Positions 53,047 through 60,949 of a DNA stretch of 64,000 nt are shown piece by piece. The notes beneath the pieces are model-generated. The model made no database searches and was not told the DNA's origin. It saw only the letters and a list, made by a program, of their open reading frames with translations. How positions within the stretch are numbered: the first letter of the stretch is position 1; each line of letters starts with the position of its first letter. Where the stretch lies: NCBI GenBank assembly GCA_965284365.1, contig OZ260079.1, positions 3,348,001 to 3,412,000 of the forward strand, in the 5' to 3' direction. The stretch comes from Phragmitibacter sp965284365. Its GTDB lineage: Bacteria > Verrucomicrobiota > Verrucomicrobiia > Verrucomicrobiales > Verrucomicrobiaceae. Made by a program: the position numbers and the translations under genes.

Positions 53047-53250
53047 ATGAGCACCTTAGTATCAACACGAATTAAAGACCCCGTGCTGCTCAGAGAAGTT
53101 GAAGGCATCGTCAGCGCCACTGACCTTGGTATGGCTGACCTTTTGCGCATGGGCCTTCGCCACGTTGTGCGTGAATTTAAGGTCACAGGGGAATTGAAGA
53201 TTCCTGAGATCCCCCCCACCCCAACCCCCAAACGGAAAGGAGCGCGGTAA
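53047..53250 (+). CDS. Small ribbon-helix-helix-like protein
   Basis: 67 residues. LVSTRIKD could form the ribbon, followed by helices PVLLREVEGIVSATD and MADLLRMGLRHVVREFK; the Pro-rich tail PEIPPTPTPKRKGAR is basic. This resembles Arc-type regulators. The stop TAA overlaps the next start as TAATG, so the first early gene is coupled to it. Regulation by, or of, the operators just upstream is likely. Confidence 0.65.
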   Translation: MSTLVSTRIKDPVLLREVEGIVSATDLGMADLLRMGLRHVVREFKVTGELKIPEIPPTPTPKRKGAR

Positions 53251-53915
53251 TGGACGATATCCCATCCAACCAGACGGCGACGGGCATCAGGAAGATCAAC
53301 CTGGATGCCGCGAAGCGTGAGATTCTAGCGGAGCAGGAAACGCTTCTTCGGCAGGATGAAGCAGAGCAAGCCCGCAAGCTGGCCCTTGAAGAGCTTCGCC
53401 GCGAGGGGGTGTTGATTCATCCCTACTATTCGGAGGAAACGCCCGACGAGTCCGACGAGTCAAGCTTATTCGCGAAGATGGGTTGCTGCGCTCTTTTGGC
53501 ATTCATCATCACGACAGCCATACTCTTACTTTGCAAATGCCGTCACGATAGCCACGGTGAGAGCCAGAATGGACAGAGTCAGAGCGAGCCAGGAAACAAT
53601 ACCCTTGCTCCAGAAGTCACGAAGCCAGGCACGGGTCTCCAGTTCGAGAATGGAATTATTCCCCAACTCGGAGTGGGCAACCTGATCTCTCGCATTGGCT
53701 TGCAGCTTCCAATCGCTCGTTTCTCTCATCGCATCCCTCTTTGGGAAGAACGTCTTCCTGAGCCACTTCTCGACATCGTTTCTTTGACTTGCCCACCACT
53801 TGAGGGGCAGCCTGAGAAGGAGTTTCACAATTCTAGTAATGAGTCGGTAAACCATGCGGCTCTCTACACAGGCAGCAAGCAAGCGCAACCATCAAGCGAG
53901 GAGGCCGCACGATGA
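53250..53915 (+). CDS. Single-span membrane protein, early gene, unknown function
   Basis: 221 residues. Residues 10-55 are charged and helical (KREILAEQETLLRQDEAEQARK), one membrane span lies near 78-95 (CCALLAFIITTAILLL), and the remainder is polar with no domain recognised. It is coupled at both ends: TAATG with the preceding gene and ATGA with the next. Its last two-thirds lie opposite a plausible minus-strand gene at 53526-53855, so the C-terminal half could be non-native sequence. Confidence 0.5.
   Translation: MDDIPSNQTATGIRKINLDAAKREILAEQETLLRQDEAEQARKLALEELRREGVLIHPYYSEETPDESDESSLFAKMGCCALLAFIITTAILLLCKCRHDSHGESQNGQSQSEPGNNTLAPEVTKPGTGLQFENGIIPQLGVGNLISRIGLQLPIARFSHRIPLWEERLPEPLLDIVSLTCPPLEGQPEKEFHNSSNESVNHAALYTGSKQAQPSSEEAAR
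53526..53855 (-). CDS. Possible antisense small membrane protein
   Basis: 109 residues from an ATG at 53855. The N-terminal helix (VYRLITRIVKLLLRLPLKWW) is basic/amphipathic, the middle is mixed-charge, and the C-terminus (GIVSWLALTLSILALTVAIV) is a clear membrane span. Codon choice and amino-acid make-up look natural. It lies wholly opposite the preceding plus-strand gene, so only one of the two frames may be translated, or both. Confidence 0.4.
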   Translation of the reverse strand: MVYRLITRIVKLLLRLPLKWWASQRNDVEKWLRKTFFPKRDAMRETSDWKLQANARDQVAHSELGNNSILELETRAWLRDFWSKGIVSWLALTLSILALTVAIVTAFAK

Positions 53916-54109
53916 GCGCCGTCACCTCCGGCACAATCATGGCCATCACCGGCTATTCCAGCCGAACCTTGGAGCGTGAGCGTCAAGCGGGCAGGCTGAC
54001 AGGCGAGCGTCGCCCTGGCGTCCCTGGCCTTGTCTATCCCCGCAAGCAAGTAGCGCTCTGGCTTCGGTATAAGTGCCGTCCAGAGCTTATCGAGAAACTT
54101 CCAGACTGA
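53912..54109 (+). CDS. MerR-type helix-turn-helix protein, excisionase-like
   Basis: 65 residues: TIMAITGYSSRTLERERQAGRL is a helix-turn-helix followed by a wing-like RRPGVPGLVYPRKQVALWL. The size and layout fit small excisionase or MerR-like phage regulators. It starts inside the stop codon of the previous gene (ATGA). Confidence 0.65.
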   Translation: MSAVTSGTIMAITGYSSRTLERERQAGRLTGERRPGVPGLVYPRKQVALWLRYKCRPELIEKLPD

Positions 54110-54129
54110 AGCCTAAATGATCCATCTCC

Positions 54130-54423
54130 ATGTCTCTGATCTCCATTCGGAAAATCATCATGAATCGCAGGGAGCTTACCTCCGAAGCCCTTCATGGAGC
54201 CATCACCCCCGCAGAAGCCAAGTCCCTCCAGTTAGAAGCCGTCACCAAACCAACCTCAGTCCGTCGCATAGAGTTAGTGAAGCCGATCCTCGATGAATAT
54301 GAGCGGATGCGGAAAGAGATTCCACACAGAGAGCCGCGACTCGTCCGCCATGGTCACTTTCGTTTGTCGCTTTGGGTAAGACCTAACTTTCATCAGCAGA
54401 TTTTTGAACTCAGATTTCTATGA
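54130..54423 (+). CDS. Small protein of unknown function
   Basis: 97 residues (87 if translated from the ATG at 54160, MNRRELTSEALHG, a likelier beginning). A soluble, basic and mostly helical protein with PITPAEAKSLQ-type Ala/Lys content. No domain recognised. The stop overlaps the next start (ATGA). Confidence 0.5.
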   Translation: MSLISIRKIIMNRRELTSEALHGAITPAEAKSLQLEAVTKPTSVRRIELVKPILDEYERMRKEIPHREPRLVRHGHFRLSLWVRPNFHQQIFELRFL

Positions 54424-54698
54424 ACGAACCAACCGCCATCACCGCCCTTATCGGCGCAGTCATCTGGATTGTAACCGTCATCGGCTTCCTGTGGCTTGCT
54501 GACCAGCGGAAGAAAGAACTGAAATCCGCCATTGCCGCCGCCTATAACCAAGGAGTCTGCGACGGATGGGACGAGCGCGATGCGATGCAACGCAGTTATG
54601 ACATACGCTCCACCCCAAACTACCCCCGTCCCCTGGCTGTTATGCGCCAGGAAACGCCGGAGAAACACCACGAGGCGGCGTCAGTTGGCGCGGCCTGA
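54420..54698 (+). CDS. Small single-span membrane protein of unknown function
   Basis: 92 residues with one hydrophobic span near 6-27 (ITALIGAVIWIVTVIGFLWLA), then a charged soluble tail. The span position suggests the tail stays inside. No family recognised. It is coupled to the preceding gene by a 4-nt overlap. Confidence 0.55.
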   Translation: MNEPTAITALIGAVIWIVTVIGFLWLADQRKKELKSAIAAAYNQGVCDGWDERDAMQRSYDIRSTPNYPRPLAVMRQETPEKHHEAASVGAA

Positions 54699-54717
54699 GA
54701 TTTAACCGAACGAAGAC

Positions 54718-55128
54718 ATGAACGAACAATCTACCCTTACCAAATCGGAGCCCGTTTCCGCCGCACCATCAAGCGTATGGACAACGGGGGAAGTTATCAG
54801 CGCAGGCCTTGGAGTGCTTTGCTGTCCAATGGAACGGCTCTATGCCATTATGAACTTTCTCACGGGGGAGAGTTTGTTTACTCACCAACTGCCCGGAGCG
54901 TTCAAGACCTGCGAGCAATGGGTGCTAAAGCAGCATCCATGGCTTCTTCAACTGGATCAAGCTGGATGCACCAAAGATACTTGGAGGGCCTGGCTCGCCG
55001 ATGCAGAGGAGCGCTTCGGCAAGGAGCATGAACTTCTGCCAATGCCCGGAGGCGTGGAGCAACGCGACCCCATGGAAGAGTTGGTTGAAATGGTCGGAAG
55101 TGACCGAGTTATCAAAGTCACCCCATGA
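54718..55128 (+). CDS. Phage-type protein, DUF7736-like
   Basis: 136 residues. WTTGEVISAGLGVLCCPMERLYAIMNFLTGESLFTHQLP is similar in layout to small early phage proteins with a C-C-P, Thr-Gly and F-T-H-Q-L-P pattern, sometimes labelled DUF7736. This is recall of a pattern, not a search. Function unknown. The stop overlaps the next start by 4 bases. Confidence 0.6.
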   Translation: MNEQSTLTKSEPVSAAPSSVWTTGEVISAGLGVLCCPMERLYAIMNFLTGESLFTHQLPGAFKTCEQWVLKQHPWLLQLDQAGCTKDTWRAWLADAEERFGKEHELLPMPGGVEQRDPMEELVEMVGSDRVIKVTP

Positions 55129-55259
55129 ACCGCGCTCAATATTTCTTCGCCATGGGCTGGATTCGCTCCATCACCACTCACAGCAAGTTTCCGTTCGAGC
55201 TTCGGAAGGCCCGACATCTGGCGGCGATTGATAGGCTTAACAATTTACCGAGGGAGTAA
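55125..55259 (+). CDS. Very small ORF, 44 residues, coupled
   Basis: ATG at 55125 within the previous stop (ATGA), TAA at 55257-55259. The product MNRAQYFFAMGWIRSITTHS ... RLNNLPRE is basic with no known domain. The tight overlap and the 3-base gap to the next ATG support real translation. Confidence 0.45.
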   Translation: MNRAQYFFAMGWIRSITTHSKFPFELRKARHLAAIDRLNNLPRE

Positions 55260-55262
55260 GTT

Positions 55263-55748
55263 ATGAAACGACCAAACAAGAAACTTTCAATCGTTCCAGC
55301 AACTACAGCCATTGGCCATCTGCCTCCTACGCAACCGCCGCCACGTAAGGCGGACATTATCGTTGCCCTAGTTGAGCGTGCTCGCGTGAAGCATGAAGAG
55401 GAAGTCGCGGCAAACAATAAGGTTCTGCAAGAGGCAAAGGCGAAAGTTGATCAGGCTTGTCTTGCGGAACTGGAGAAGAGCCCGAAAGCATTCAAAACCA
55501 GCGTCAGCACATGGAGCGCGGGCTTCAGGGTTGAGTATGTAGCAACCGTCACCCCGCCCCACATCGAAAAGCTGATCAAGGCCGAGCGCGCCATCCCTCG
55601 CCTCCGCTCATTCGATGCCTATGCCGTGAAGCGCGAAATCACGGCACGGCTCAGCGGCGGCATTACTGGCGATCGCGTGAAGGCGCTACTCGCCAGTCCT
55701 GACGCGGTGAAGAAGTTGGACGCAACACTACAAGCTATCTTCAGCTAA
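55263..55748 (+). CDS. Helical phage protein of unknown function
   Basis: 161 residues. A charged helical part (about 33-75, KADIIVALVERARVKHEEEV) precedes a mixed region with TFKTSVS-like strand and a Lys/Arg/Ala-rich end. No domain recognised. It is soluble with no signal peptide. It is flanked by tight gaps in the early operon. Confidence 0.55.
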   Translation: MKRPNKKLSIVPATTAIGHLPPTQPPPRKADIIVALVERARVKHEEEVAANNKVLQEAKAKVDQACLAELEKSPKAFKTSVSTWSAGFRVEYVATVTPPHIEKLIKAERAIPRLRSFDAYAVKREITARLSGGITGDRVKALLASPDAVKKLDATLQAIFS

Positions 55749-55761
55749 CCCACTCACCACC

Positions 55762-56016
55762 ATGTGCCTCCCACCACCCCGCGTGACCCGTCCGAAGTCC
55801 TTCCATTCCTTCCATCCGAAGGGCTGGCCAAAGGCATTCGTGGTCGAGTATTCCTATCATCCTCGGTATGGGAAGTATCCGGCGCATTGCGAGATTGAAA
55901 CCATCATGTGCGGCGGGGAAGAGGTTAGCGATTGGGTGGATAACATGGGGATCGATGTGGAGAAGTTGGAGGCTGAGGCGCTAACCCAAGTCAGGGGAGT
56001 AACTTATGAGCTTTGA
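55762..56016 (+). CDS. Small protein of unknown function
   Basis: 84 residues with an aromatic/His-rich first half (FHSFHPKGWPKAFVVEYSYHPRY) and an acidic second half. No family recognised. It overlaps the next gene by 11 bases. Confidence 0.5.
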   Translation: MCLPPPRVTRPKSFHSFHPKGWPKAFVVEYSYHPRYGKYPAHCEIETIMCGGEEVSDWVDNMGIDVEKLEAEALTQVRGVTYEL

Positions 56017-56215
56017 AGATACCAGATGCCCATGCGGAGGCCGCAAGCCGACCGACACAATGATCTGTCCTGTATGTCAAAACGCACTCGGTCAGACGGG
56101 TGAATACAGAACCTTTCAGGATCTCACCGCTTCACCGCTGTCTCGCAGATCCGCAGCAATCAAACTCCTCGCCAAGTCGCGCTCCAGGGGGCGGCTGAGT
56201 TATCAGCCAAAATAA
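56006..56215 (+). CDS. Small zinc-ribbon-like protein
   Basis: 69 residues with CPCGGRKPTDTMICPVC, a CxC...CxxC pattern like a zinc ribbon, then a Ser/Arg-rich basic tail. Binding of nucleic acid is possible but unproven. Confidence 0.55.
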   Translation: MSFEDTRCPCGGRKPTDTMICPVCQNALGQTGEYRTFQDLTASPLSRRSAAIKLLAKSRSRGRLSYQPK

Positions 56216-56247
56216 CCCCGAATTTCAACCTCAATCAAGACCAAGCT

Positions 56248-57396
56248 ATGTCTACGAATATACAAGAATCACCAATCGCACTTATCGTGCCTCAAGATTC
56301 CGGCCTCGAAATTGAGTCCGTGAAATCACTCGAAACCCTATTCGCCCCTTTCTTCACGCAAGCTGAAGAGTGGCGTCAAAAGGCGCTGGCATGTAAGGTC
56401 ACGGACGTTAACGACAAGCGCGGCATGAAGTTTGCCCGTGAGTCTCGTCTGGCTCTCCGTGAAATCCGCATCGCTGTGGAGAAGAGCCGCAAGAAGGCGA
56501 AGGAAGACAGCCTGCGTCGCGGTAAAGCCATCGACGGTATGGCGAATGTCTTCAATGCCGCCGTGGAGCCTATCGAGGCGTTTCTTCTGGAGCAGGAGCA
56601 ATACGCTGAACGCGTGGAAGCTGAGCGCATCTCCAAGCTGACAGAGGAGCGCCGGACATTGTTGGAGCCATATGGCATCTCGCCTCTGTTCAATGTCGCC
56701 ACGCTCGGCACCCTGAGTGAAGAGGACTTCCAGACCATGCTGGCCGACTCCAAGGCAATCACGGAAGCCCGCGTTGAGCGTGAGCGCAAAGCTGAGGCGG
56801 ATCGCATCGCTAAAGAGAAGGCGGAAGCGGCAGAGCGTGAGCGCATCCGCCTCGAAAACGAGCAACTGAAACGCGAAGCTTCCGAGCGTGAAGAAGAGGC
56901 TCGCAAAGAACGTGAGCGGATCGCCGCTGAGCGTAAGGCGGAGCAAGAGAAGGCTGCCGCCGAAGCTGCCCGCGTCGCCAAGGAGCGTGAAGCGGAACGC
57001 CAGAAGGCAGAAGCCGAACGTCGCGCCATTGAGGAGAAGTCCCGCAAGGAACGGGAAGCGATTGAAGCCAAGGCTCGCGCTGAACGCGAAGCCGCTGCTG
57101 CCCAAGCCGCCAAAGAACGCGCCGAGCGCGAGCGCCTAGAGGCTGAAATCAAAGCCAAGAAAGACGCCGAAGCGAAAGCCAAGGCTGCGGAAGCCAAGCG
57201 TGCTGCTGCTGCTCTTCGCGCCCCTGACAAAGAGAAGTTGCTTACCCTCGCCAAGAGCGTCCGCAACCTTTCCGTCCCCGCCCTGAGCACAGATGAGGCG
57301 CGAGCGGTCGGCACTGAGATTGCCGCCAAGATCGAAGGCTTTGCCAAGTGGATCGAGAAGCAAGCGCAAACCCTGGAACTCGAACTCGTGGCCTAA
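56248..57396 (+). CDS. Long coiled-coil phage protein upstream of RecT
   Basis: 382 residues. About 30-150 is a structured region (SLETLFAPFFTQAEEWRQKA). Residues about 175-325 are an almost unbroken Glu/Lys/Arg/Ala coiled coil with heptad regularity, followed by a short folded tail (SVPALSTDEARAV). Proteins of this kind (such as DUF1351 types) often stand before phage annealases. A link with RecT is inferred from position only. Confidence 0.65.
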   Translation: MSTNIQESPIALIVPQDSGLEIESVKSLETLFAPFFTQAEEWRQKALACKVTDVNDKRGMKFARESRLALREIRIAVEKSRKKAKEDSLRRGKAIDGMANVFNAAVEPIEAFLLEQEQYAERVEAERISKLTEERRTLLEPYGISPLFNVATLGTLSEEDFQTMLADSKAITEARVERERKAEADRIAKEKAEAAERERIRLENEQLKREASEREEEARKERERIAAERKAEQEKAAAEAARVAKEREAERQKAEAERRAIEEKSRKEREAIEAKARAEREAAAAQAAKERAERERLEAEIKAKKDAEAKAKAAEAKRAAAALRAPDKEKLLTLAKSVRNLSVPALSTDEARAVGTEIAAKIEGFAKWIEKQAQTLELELVA

Positions 57397-57415
57397 TCAC
57401 TTACCCATCAAATTT

Positions 57416-58270
57416 ATGACTCAAGCACTCGCAAATCCACAACCAAGGGCTTCCGCCCTGTCCCTCATGGCTGCCCGTTTCTCCGTGGAACCGGACAAGC
57501 TTCTTTCAACCCTCAAGTCTACCGTCTTCAAAAACGCGACCAATGACGAGCTCCTAGCCCTCGTGGTCGTCGCCAACGAATACGGCCTGAACCCTCTCAC
57601 GAAGGAAATCTACGCCTTCCCAGCCAAGGGCGGCGGCATTGTGCCTGTTATCTCCATTGATGGCTGGGCTAACATGGCGAACAGCAACCCGCAATATGAC
57701 GGCCTCGATTTCGAGTGGGAACATGATGATGAGGGTAAACTCGTTTCCTGCACCTGCCTGATCTACCGCAAGGATCGCTCTCGCCCGATCAAGGTCACGG
57801 AGTATCTGAGCGAGTGCAAACGCGGGACTGAGCCCTGGAAGATGGAGCACCGCATGCTTCGTCACAAGGCGCTCTCTCAGTGCGTCCGCATCGCGTTCGG
57901 CTTTGGTGGCGTCTATGACGAGGACGAAGCCAAGGAAGTTGCAGAGCGTGTTGTTGAAGCCCGCGTGAGCGAGGTTCCGGCGAAGGTCGGGAAGACTGCG
58001 ACAAAGGCATTGCCTGAGCCCGCAAAAGAAGAACCCGCGCCCGTCGTCCAACCCTCCGAACCAACCCAATCACCCCGCGAGCAATTCAACGCCTTCGTGA
58101 CCGCCGAGGGCCTGACGCTTCCGCAGATTGAGGGAGCCCTGCGTGAGCACAAGCTCTACACCAGCCAGATGCCGCTGGAAGACATCGAGAGCCTGTCTGA
58201 AAAGGTCGTGAACACGGTCATGAAAGACCCGGATAGCTTTCTTCAGGCGGTGAAGGGGGCGGCGGAGTAG
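57416..58270 (+). CDS. RecT-family single-strand annealing protein
   Basis: 284 residues from MTQALANPQPRAS; an upstream open frame to 57293 overlaps the previous gene. Family features are LLALVVVANEYGLNPLTKEIYAFPAKGG, VISIDGWANMANSNPQYDG, and MLRHKALSQCVRIAFGFGGVYDEDEA. Residues after about 195 form an Ala/Pro-rich linker and a helical end. RecT anneals DNA with an exonuclease partner; the DUF2800 nuclease downstream is a candidate partner. Confidence 0.93.
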   Translation: MTQALANPQPRASALSLMAARFSVEPDKLLSTLKSTVFKNATNDELLALVVVANEYGLNPLTKEIYAFPAKGGGIVPVISIDGWANMANSNPQYDGLDFEWEHDDEGKLVSCTCLIYRKDRSRPIKVTEYLSECKRGTEPWKMEHRMLRHKALSQCVRIAFGFGGVYDEDEAKEVAERVVEARVSEVPAKVGKTATKALPEPAKEEPAPVVQPSEPTQSPREQFNAFVTAEGLTLPQIEGALREHKLYTSQMPLEDIESLSEKVVNTVMKDPDSFLQAVKGAAE

Positions 58271-58303
58271 TCAAGGAATCCTTTACAAGTGAGGAACTAA
58301 CTT

Positions 58304-58624
58304 ATGAGCGCTGACAACTGGAGAACATGCCCAAACTGCGCCAAGGTAGCGCAAGCCGCCAAAGAAAAGGCGAAGACGAAGGCCGAGCAATCCTACGGGA
58401 AAGTATCGGCGGATGAATACGCGAGGCTTCTTAGCGAGTCCCAGCTTCCAATCAAGCTGGAGGAGACGTTGCGGGAAGACTACGAGATCGGCATCGATGA
58501 TACCGGGGAGTTCTTCATGTCCTACGGATGCGGCTGCTCCAAGTGCGATTGGAAGTTTAGCGCCAAGACATCAACCAACGCTCTCGAAGGCCCGGAGGAT
58601 GCACCATGGACACCGAACGCCTAG
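58304..58624 (+). CDS. Small protein with zinc-binding Cys pairs
   Basis: 106 residues. CPNC at the start (residues 9-12) and CGCSKC near 79-84 could hold one zinc. The middle is charged and helical (KVAQAAKEKAKTK). It overlaps the nuclease gene by 19 bases and shares the annealase operon. Function unknown. Confidence 0.6.
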   Translation: MSADNWRTCPNCAKVAQAAKEKAKTKAEQSYGKVSADEYARLLSESQLPIKLEETLREDYEIGIDDTGEFFMSYGCGCSKCDWKFSAKTSTNALEGPEDAPWTPNA

Positions 58625-59721
58625 ACAAGCCCAGCGCGAGCGGAGCGCCAAGGCTCTACAATTGCCCCGGATCATTCGCCCTTGAGCAGAAATGCCCACC
58701 CGACGAAGACACAGAAGAGTCTTCACGCGGAACGAAGATTCACGACTATCTGGCGGGGGCGATCCCCTTGGAAGACCTGAGTCTGGATGAGCAGGACACG
58801 GCGGGGATGTGTCAGCGGTTGGAAGAGGAGGCCTTGCAGGCGTGGAGCGTGATGCCCCAGCAATGCATTCGTGAGGATCGCTTGTATCTTCGTGACAGGC
58901 TTAGGATCATCTTCAGTGGCAAGCCTGATGTCGTTTACTTCGACGGCGTTCGTGCTCTGGCGCTGGATTATAAAACTGGCTTTGGCGATCAAGATGACAG
59001 CGCAGACAATGAGCAACTCCGAGCGCTGGCGGTGTTGGTGAAGAACGAGCGCCTACACCTCAAAGAAATCACCGTCGCCATTCTCCAACCCGTCGCCGGA
59101 ATGAAAGTCCAACTCGCGACTTTCAACGAAGAAGCCCTTGCCGCCGCCGAGGAAGAGCTGCGCATGGCCCTGGATGCCGCAAAGCAACCGGACGCTCCGC
59201 TGCACCTTGGCGACCACTGCAAATGGTGCCGGGCTAAGGCGATCTGTCCGAAGCAACAAGGGCAGCTTACAACCCTCTCCCAAATGGACATCCGCAAGTA
59301 TGACGAGCGGGCCGAGATGTTGGACAACGACCGACTGGCCGAACTCTACGGCATGAAGGGCAACGTCATGAAGCTGCTCGGGGATCTGGAGGCGGAACTC
59401 AAGCGGCGCGTGGAACGTGGCGACATCATCACGACCAAGGATGGTGAGCAATATGCGCTCGTGGATGGGGCGGCGAAGCGAAAGGTGAAGGATAACGCCA
59501 AGCTCCAATACGAGTTGAGCGCGGAGCCCTTCTTCATCTCTGCCGCTGAGATTCTGGCATGCTCCACGGTTCGCGTTGGCGACCTTGATGCCCTCATGCG
59601 GACCAAGTCCAAGATGACGGCAGTTAAGGTCAAAGAATGGCAGGCCGAGAACCTGCCCAACATCATCACCAAGGAACCCGGCGGCAAGACGCTGGAGAAG
59701 GTCGCATTGCTGAAAGCCTGA
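58606..59721 (+). CDS. DUF2800/Cas4-like PD-(D/E)xK nuclease
   Basis: 371 residues. Core: SGKPDVVYFDGVRALALDYKTG carries the Asp and Lys of the PD-(D/E)xK site. Four Cys positioned like an Fe-S cluster are Cys20 (LYNCPGS) and the later CKWCRAKAIC trio. These resemble RecB/Cas4 exonucleases found next to RecT in phages. The last 120 residues are helical. It probably resects DNA ends for the annealase. Confidence 0.85.
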   Translation: MDTERLDKPSASGAPRLYNCPGSFALEQKCPPDEDTEESSRGTKIHDYLAGAIPLEDLSLDEQDTAGMCQRLEEEALQAWSVMPQQCIREDRLYLRDRLRIIFSGKPDVVYFDGVRALALDYKTGFGDQDDSADNEQLRALAVLVKNERLHLKEITVAILQPVAGMKVQLATFNEEALAAAEEELRMALDAAKQPDAPLHLGDHCKWCRAKAICPKQQGQLTTLSQMDIRKYDERAEMLDNDRLAELYGMKGNVMKLLGDLEAELKRRVERGDIITTKDGEQYALVDGAAKRKVKDNAKLQYELSAEPFFISAAEILACSTVRVGDLDALMRTKSKMTAVKVKEWQAENLPNIITKEPGGKTLEKVALLKA

Positions 59722-59722
59722 T

Positions 59723-60136
59723 ATGAAAAAGAACGCCTGCATCAATATTCTACGAGACCTTTTGGAACCGTTTCATGCGTTCCTTGAGAAGGAGGGGTTC
59801 ATCTTTCGCGGGCCTTCCCCTAAGCCGTTCTTTGATGCGCTCGCCTCTGGCGAATTCATCCGGCTACCGCTCAACACCCATCCGGTTCCGCCGTGTCCAG
59901 AGAGCGGCCGCAACGGAACGAGAAGAAGGCCTCCGCTATCCCGCAATGAGCATGCTGATATCTACAGGAAAAATTGGGCAACCGTCCATTTGTCCCCGGA
60001 AGCCTTTACCGTTTTGAAGTCTCGCAGCTTCACCAAACTTTACCCGCGCTTCAGTTACTCCCACTTCATCGCGGACGTGATCGCCGGGAATTGGGAGCGG
60101 GTGAAGAGGGATCAAATGAAGGAGGGGAATGTATGA
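59723..60136 (+). CDS. Protein of unknown function
   Basis: 137 residues with no clear domain; a helical N-terminus (ILRDLLEPFHAFLEKEG), a Pro/Arg-rich middle (about 50-75) and a folded end. Coupled at its start (1-base gap to the nuclease stop) and stop (ATGA). Confidence 0.5.
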   Translation: MKKNACINILRDLLEPFHAFLEKEGFIFRGPSPKPFFDALASGEFIRLPLNTHPVPPCPESGRNGTRRRPPLSRNEHADIYRKNWATVHLSPEAFTVLKSRSFTKLYPRFSYSHFIADVIAGNWERVKRDQMKEGNV

Positions 60137-60393
60137 GTCACAACCAAGCAGCCGATCTTTTGTCGCTTCAGCCAATGACCCTGCGCTGCACCATTTCTAA
60201 TGTTGTGCAGATGGTTAAGAACACCCGCCAGTTTGGCAATAGTCGCCCACTGTGGAGTTTGGTTGGCTACACTTTCGGAGTCGGGGCCACCTCAGCATAC
60301 GAGATTTGCGACCGCGCCGGACTGTATGGCGACCAGTTAGTCAATCGGAAGACCTCAACTCTCATTCAGAAACCAGAGCAACAAACCCCATGA
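60133..60393 (+). CDS. Small protein of unknown function
   Basis: 86 residues from an ATG overlapping the previous stop. MSHNQAADLLSLQPMTLRC then TRQFGNSRPLWSLVGYTFGVG. No domain recognised. The end overlaps the next gene as ATGA. Confidence 0.55.
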   Translation: MSHNQAADLLSLQPMTLRCTISNVVQMVKNTRQFGNSRPLWSLVGYTFGVGATSAYEICDRAGLYGDQLVNRKTSTLIQKPEQQTP

Positions 60394-60632
60394 CCGAACT
60401 ATTCCCAATCGAAGAAACCCTCTCCCTGTCTCCATACGAGCAGTGGAAGCGGAGCTTTATAGAGTCGCACAAAGTATGGACTCTTAACTGTCCCGAAGAC
60501 AAGGAGCAACCATGGGCGGCAAAAATGGAGAGCGAGCATCCCATTTGCTACGGCAAGACTGAGCGCGAAGCATTGGTGGAACTGGCTGTGAGTAAGGGCA
60601 TCAAACTTTGGAACGAGGAGGGGATGGTATGA
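60390..60632 (+). CDS. Small protein of unknown function
   Basis: 80 residues from MTELFPIEETLSLSPYEQWK, soluble and acidic. The segment AKMESEHPICYGKTEREALVELA looks like a small alpha/beta fold. Coupled both sides by 4-nt overlaps. Confidence 0.55.
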   Translation: MTELFPIEETLSLSPYEQWKRSFIESHKVWTLNCPEDKEQPWAAKMESEHPICYGKTEREALVELAVSKGIKLWNEEGMV

Positions 60633-60949
60633 CGCAGGAAGAGAAAGCAAAGCTGATAGCAGGCGCTTGCGGCCTTACGGAATTTAAAGGCCCAAGCGGT
60701 TCGTATTGGTATGGCGAGGACCATCCATCTTGTCAGGACGGATCAGTTTTATGGGAATGCCCGGACTACTTTGACGACCTCAATGCTATGCATGAGGCGG
60801 AGAAGTCGCTGACAGATGACGAGCGAGACATAACTTATCCGAAGTATCTTGGAATCTACCACATCCCAACGGGCGTCATTTATCTTGACGCGTCAGAAAA
60901 GGCTGAGGCGTTTGGTCTGGCAAAAGGTCTCTGGAAGGAGTCCAAATGA
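60629..60949 (+). CDS. Phage protein resembling the ABA-sandwich family
   Basis: 106 residues from MTQEEKAKLIAGACGLTEF. DLNAMHEAEKSLTDDERDITY near 55-75 followed by an ASEKAEAFGLAKGLWKE end fits the small phage ABA-sandwich pattern (BC1872-type). That assignment is from recall of the pattern. Function unknown. It is coupled to RusA by an ATGA overlap. Confidence 0.55.
   Translation: MTQEEKAKLIAGACGLTEFKGPSGSYWYGEDHPSCQDGSVLWECPDYFDDLNAMHEAEKSLTDDERDITYPKYLGIYHIPTGVIYLDASEKAEAFGLAKGLWKESK

Noticed and set aside
54393..54671. Minus-strand frame opposite the small membrane protein
   Set aside because: It has no start context, and the plus-strand gene is ATGA-coupled to its neighbour.
56338..57347. 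Ser/Ala-rich minus-strand frames opposite the coiled-coil gene
   Set aside because: They are mirrors of Glu/Lys/Arg codons in the coiled coil and show no domain.
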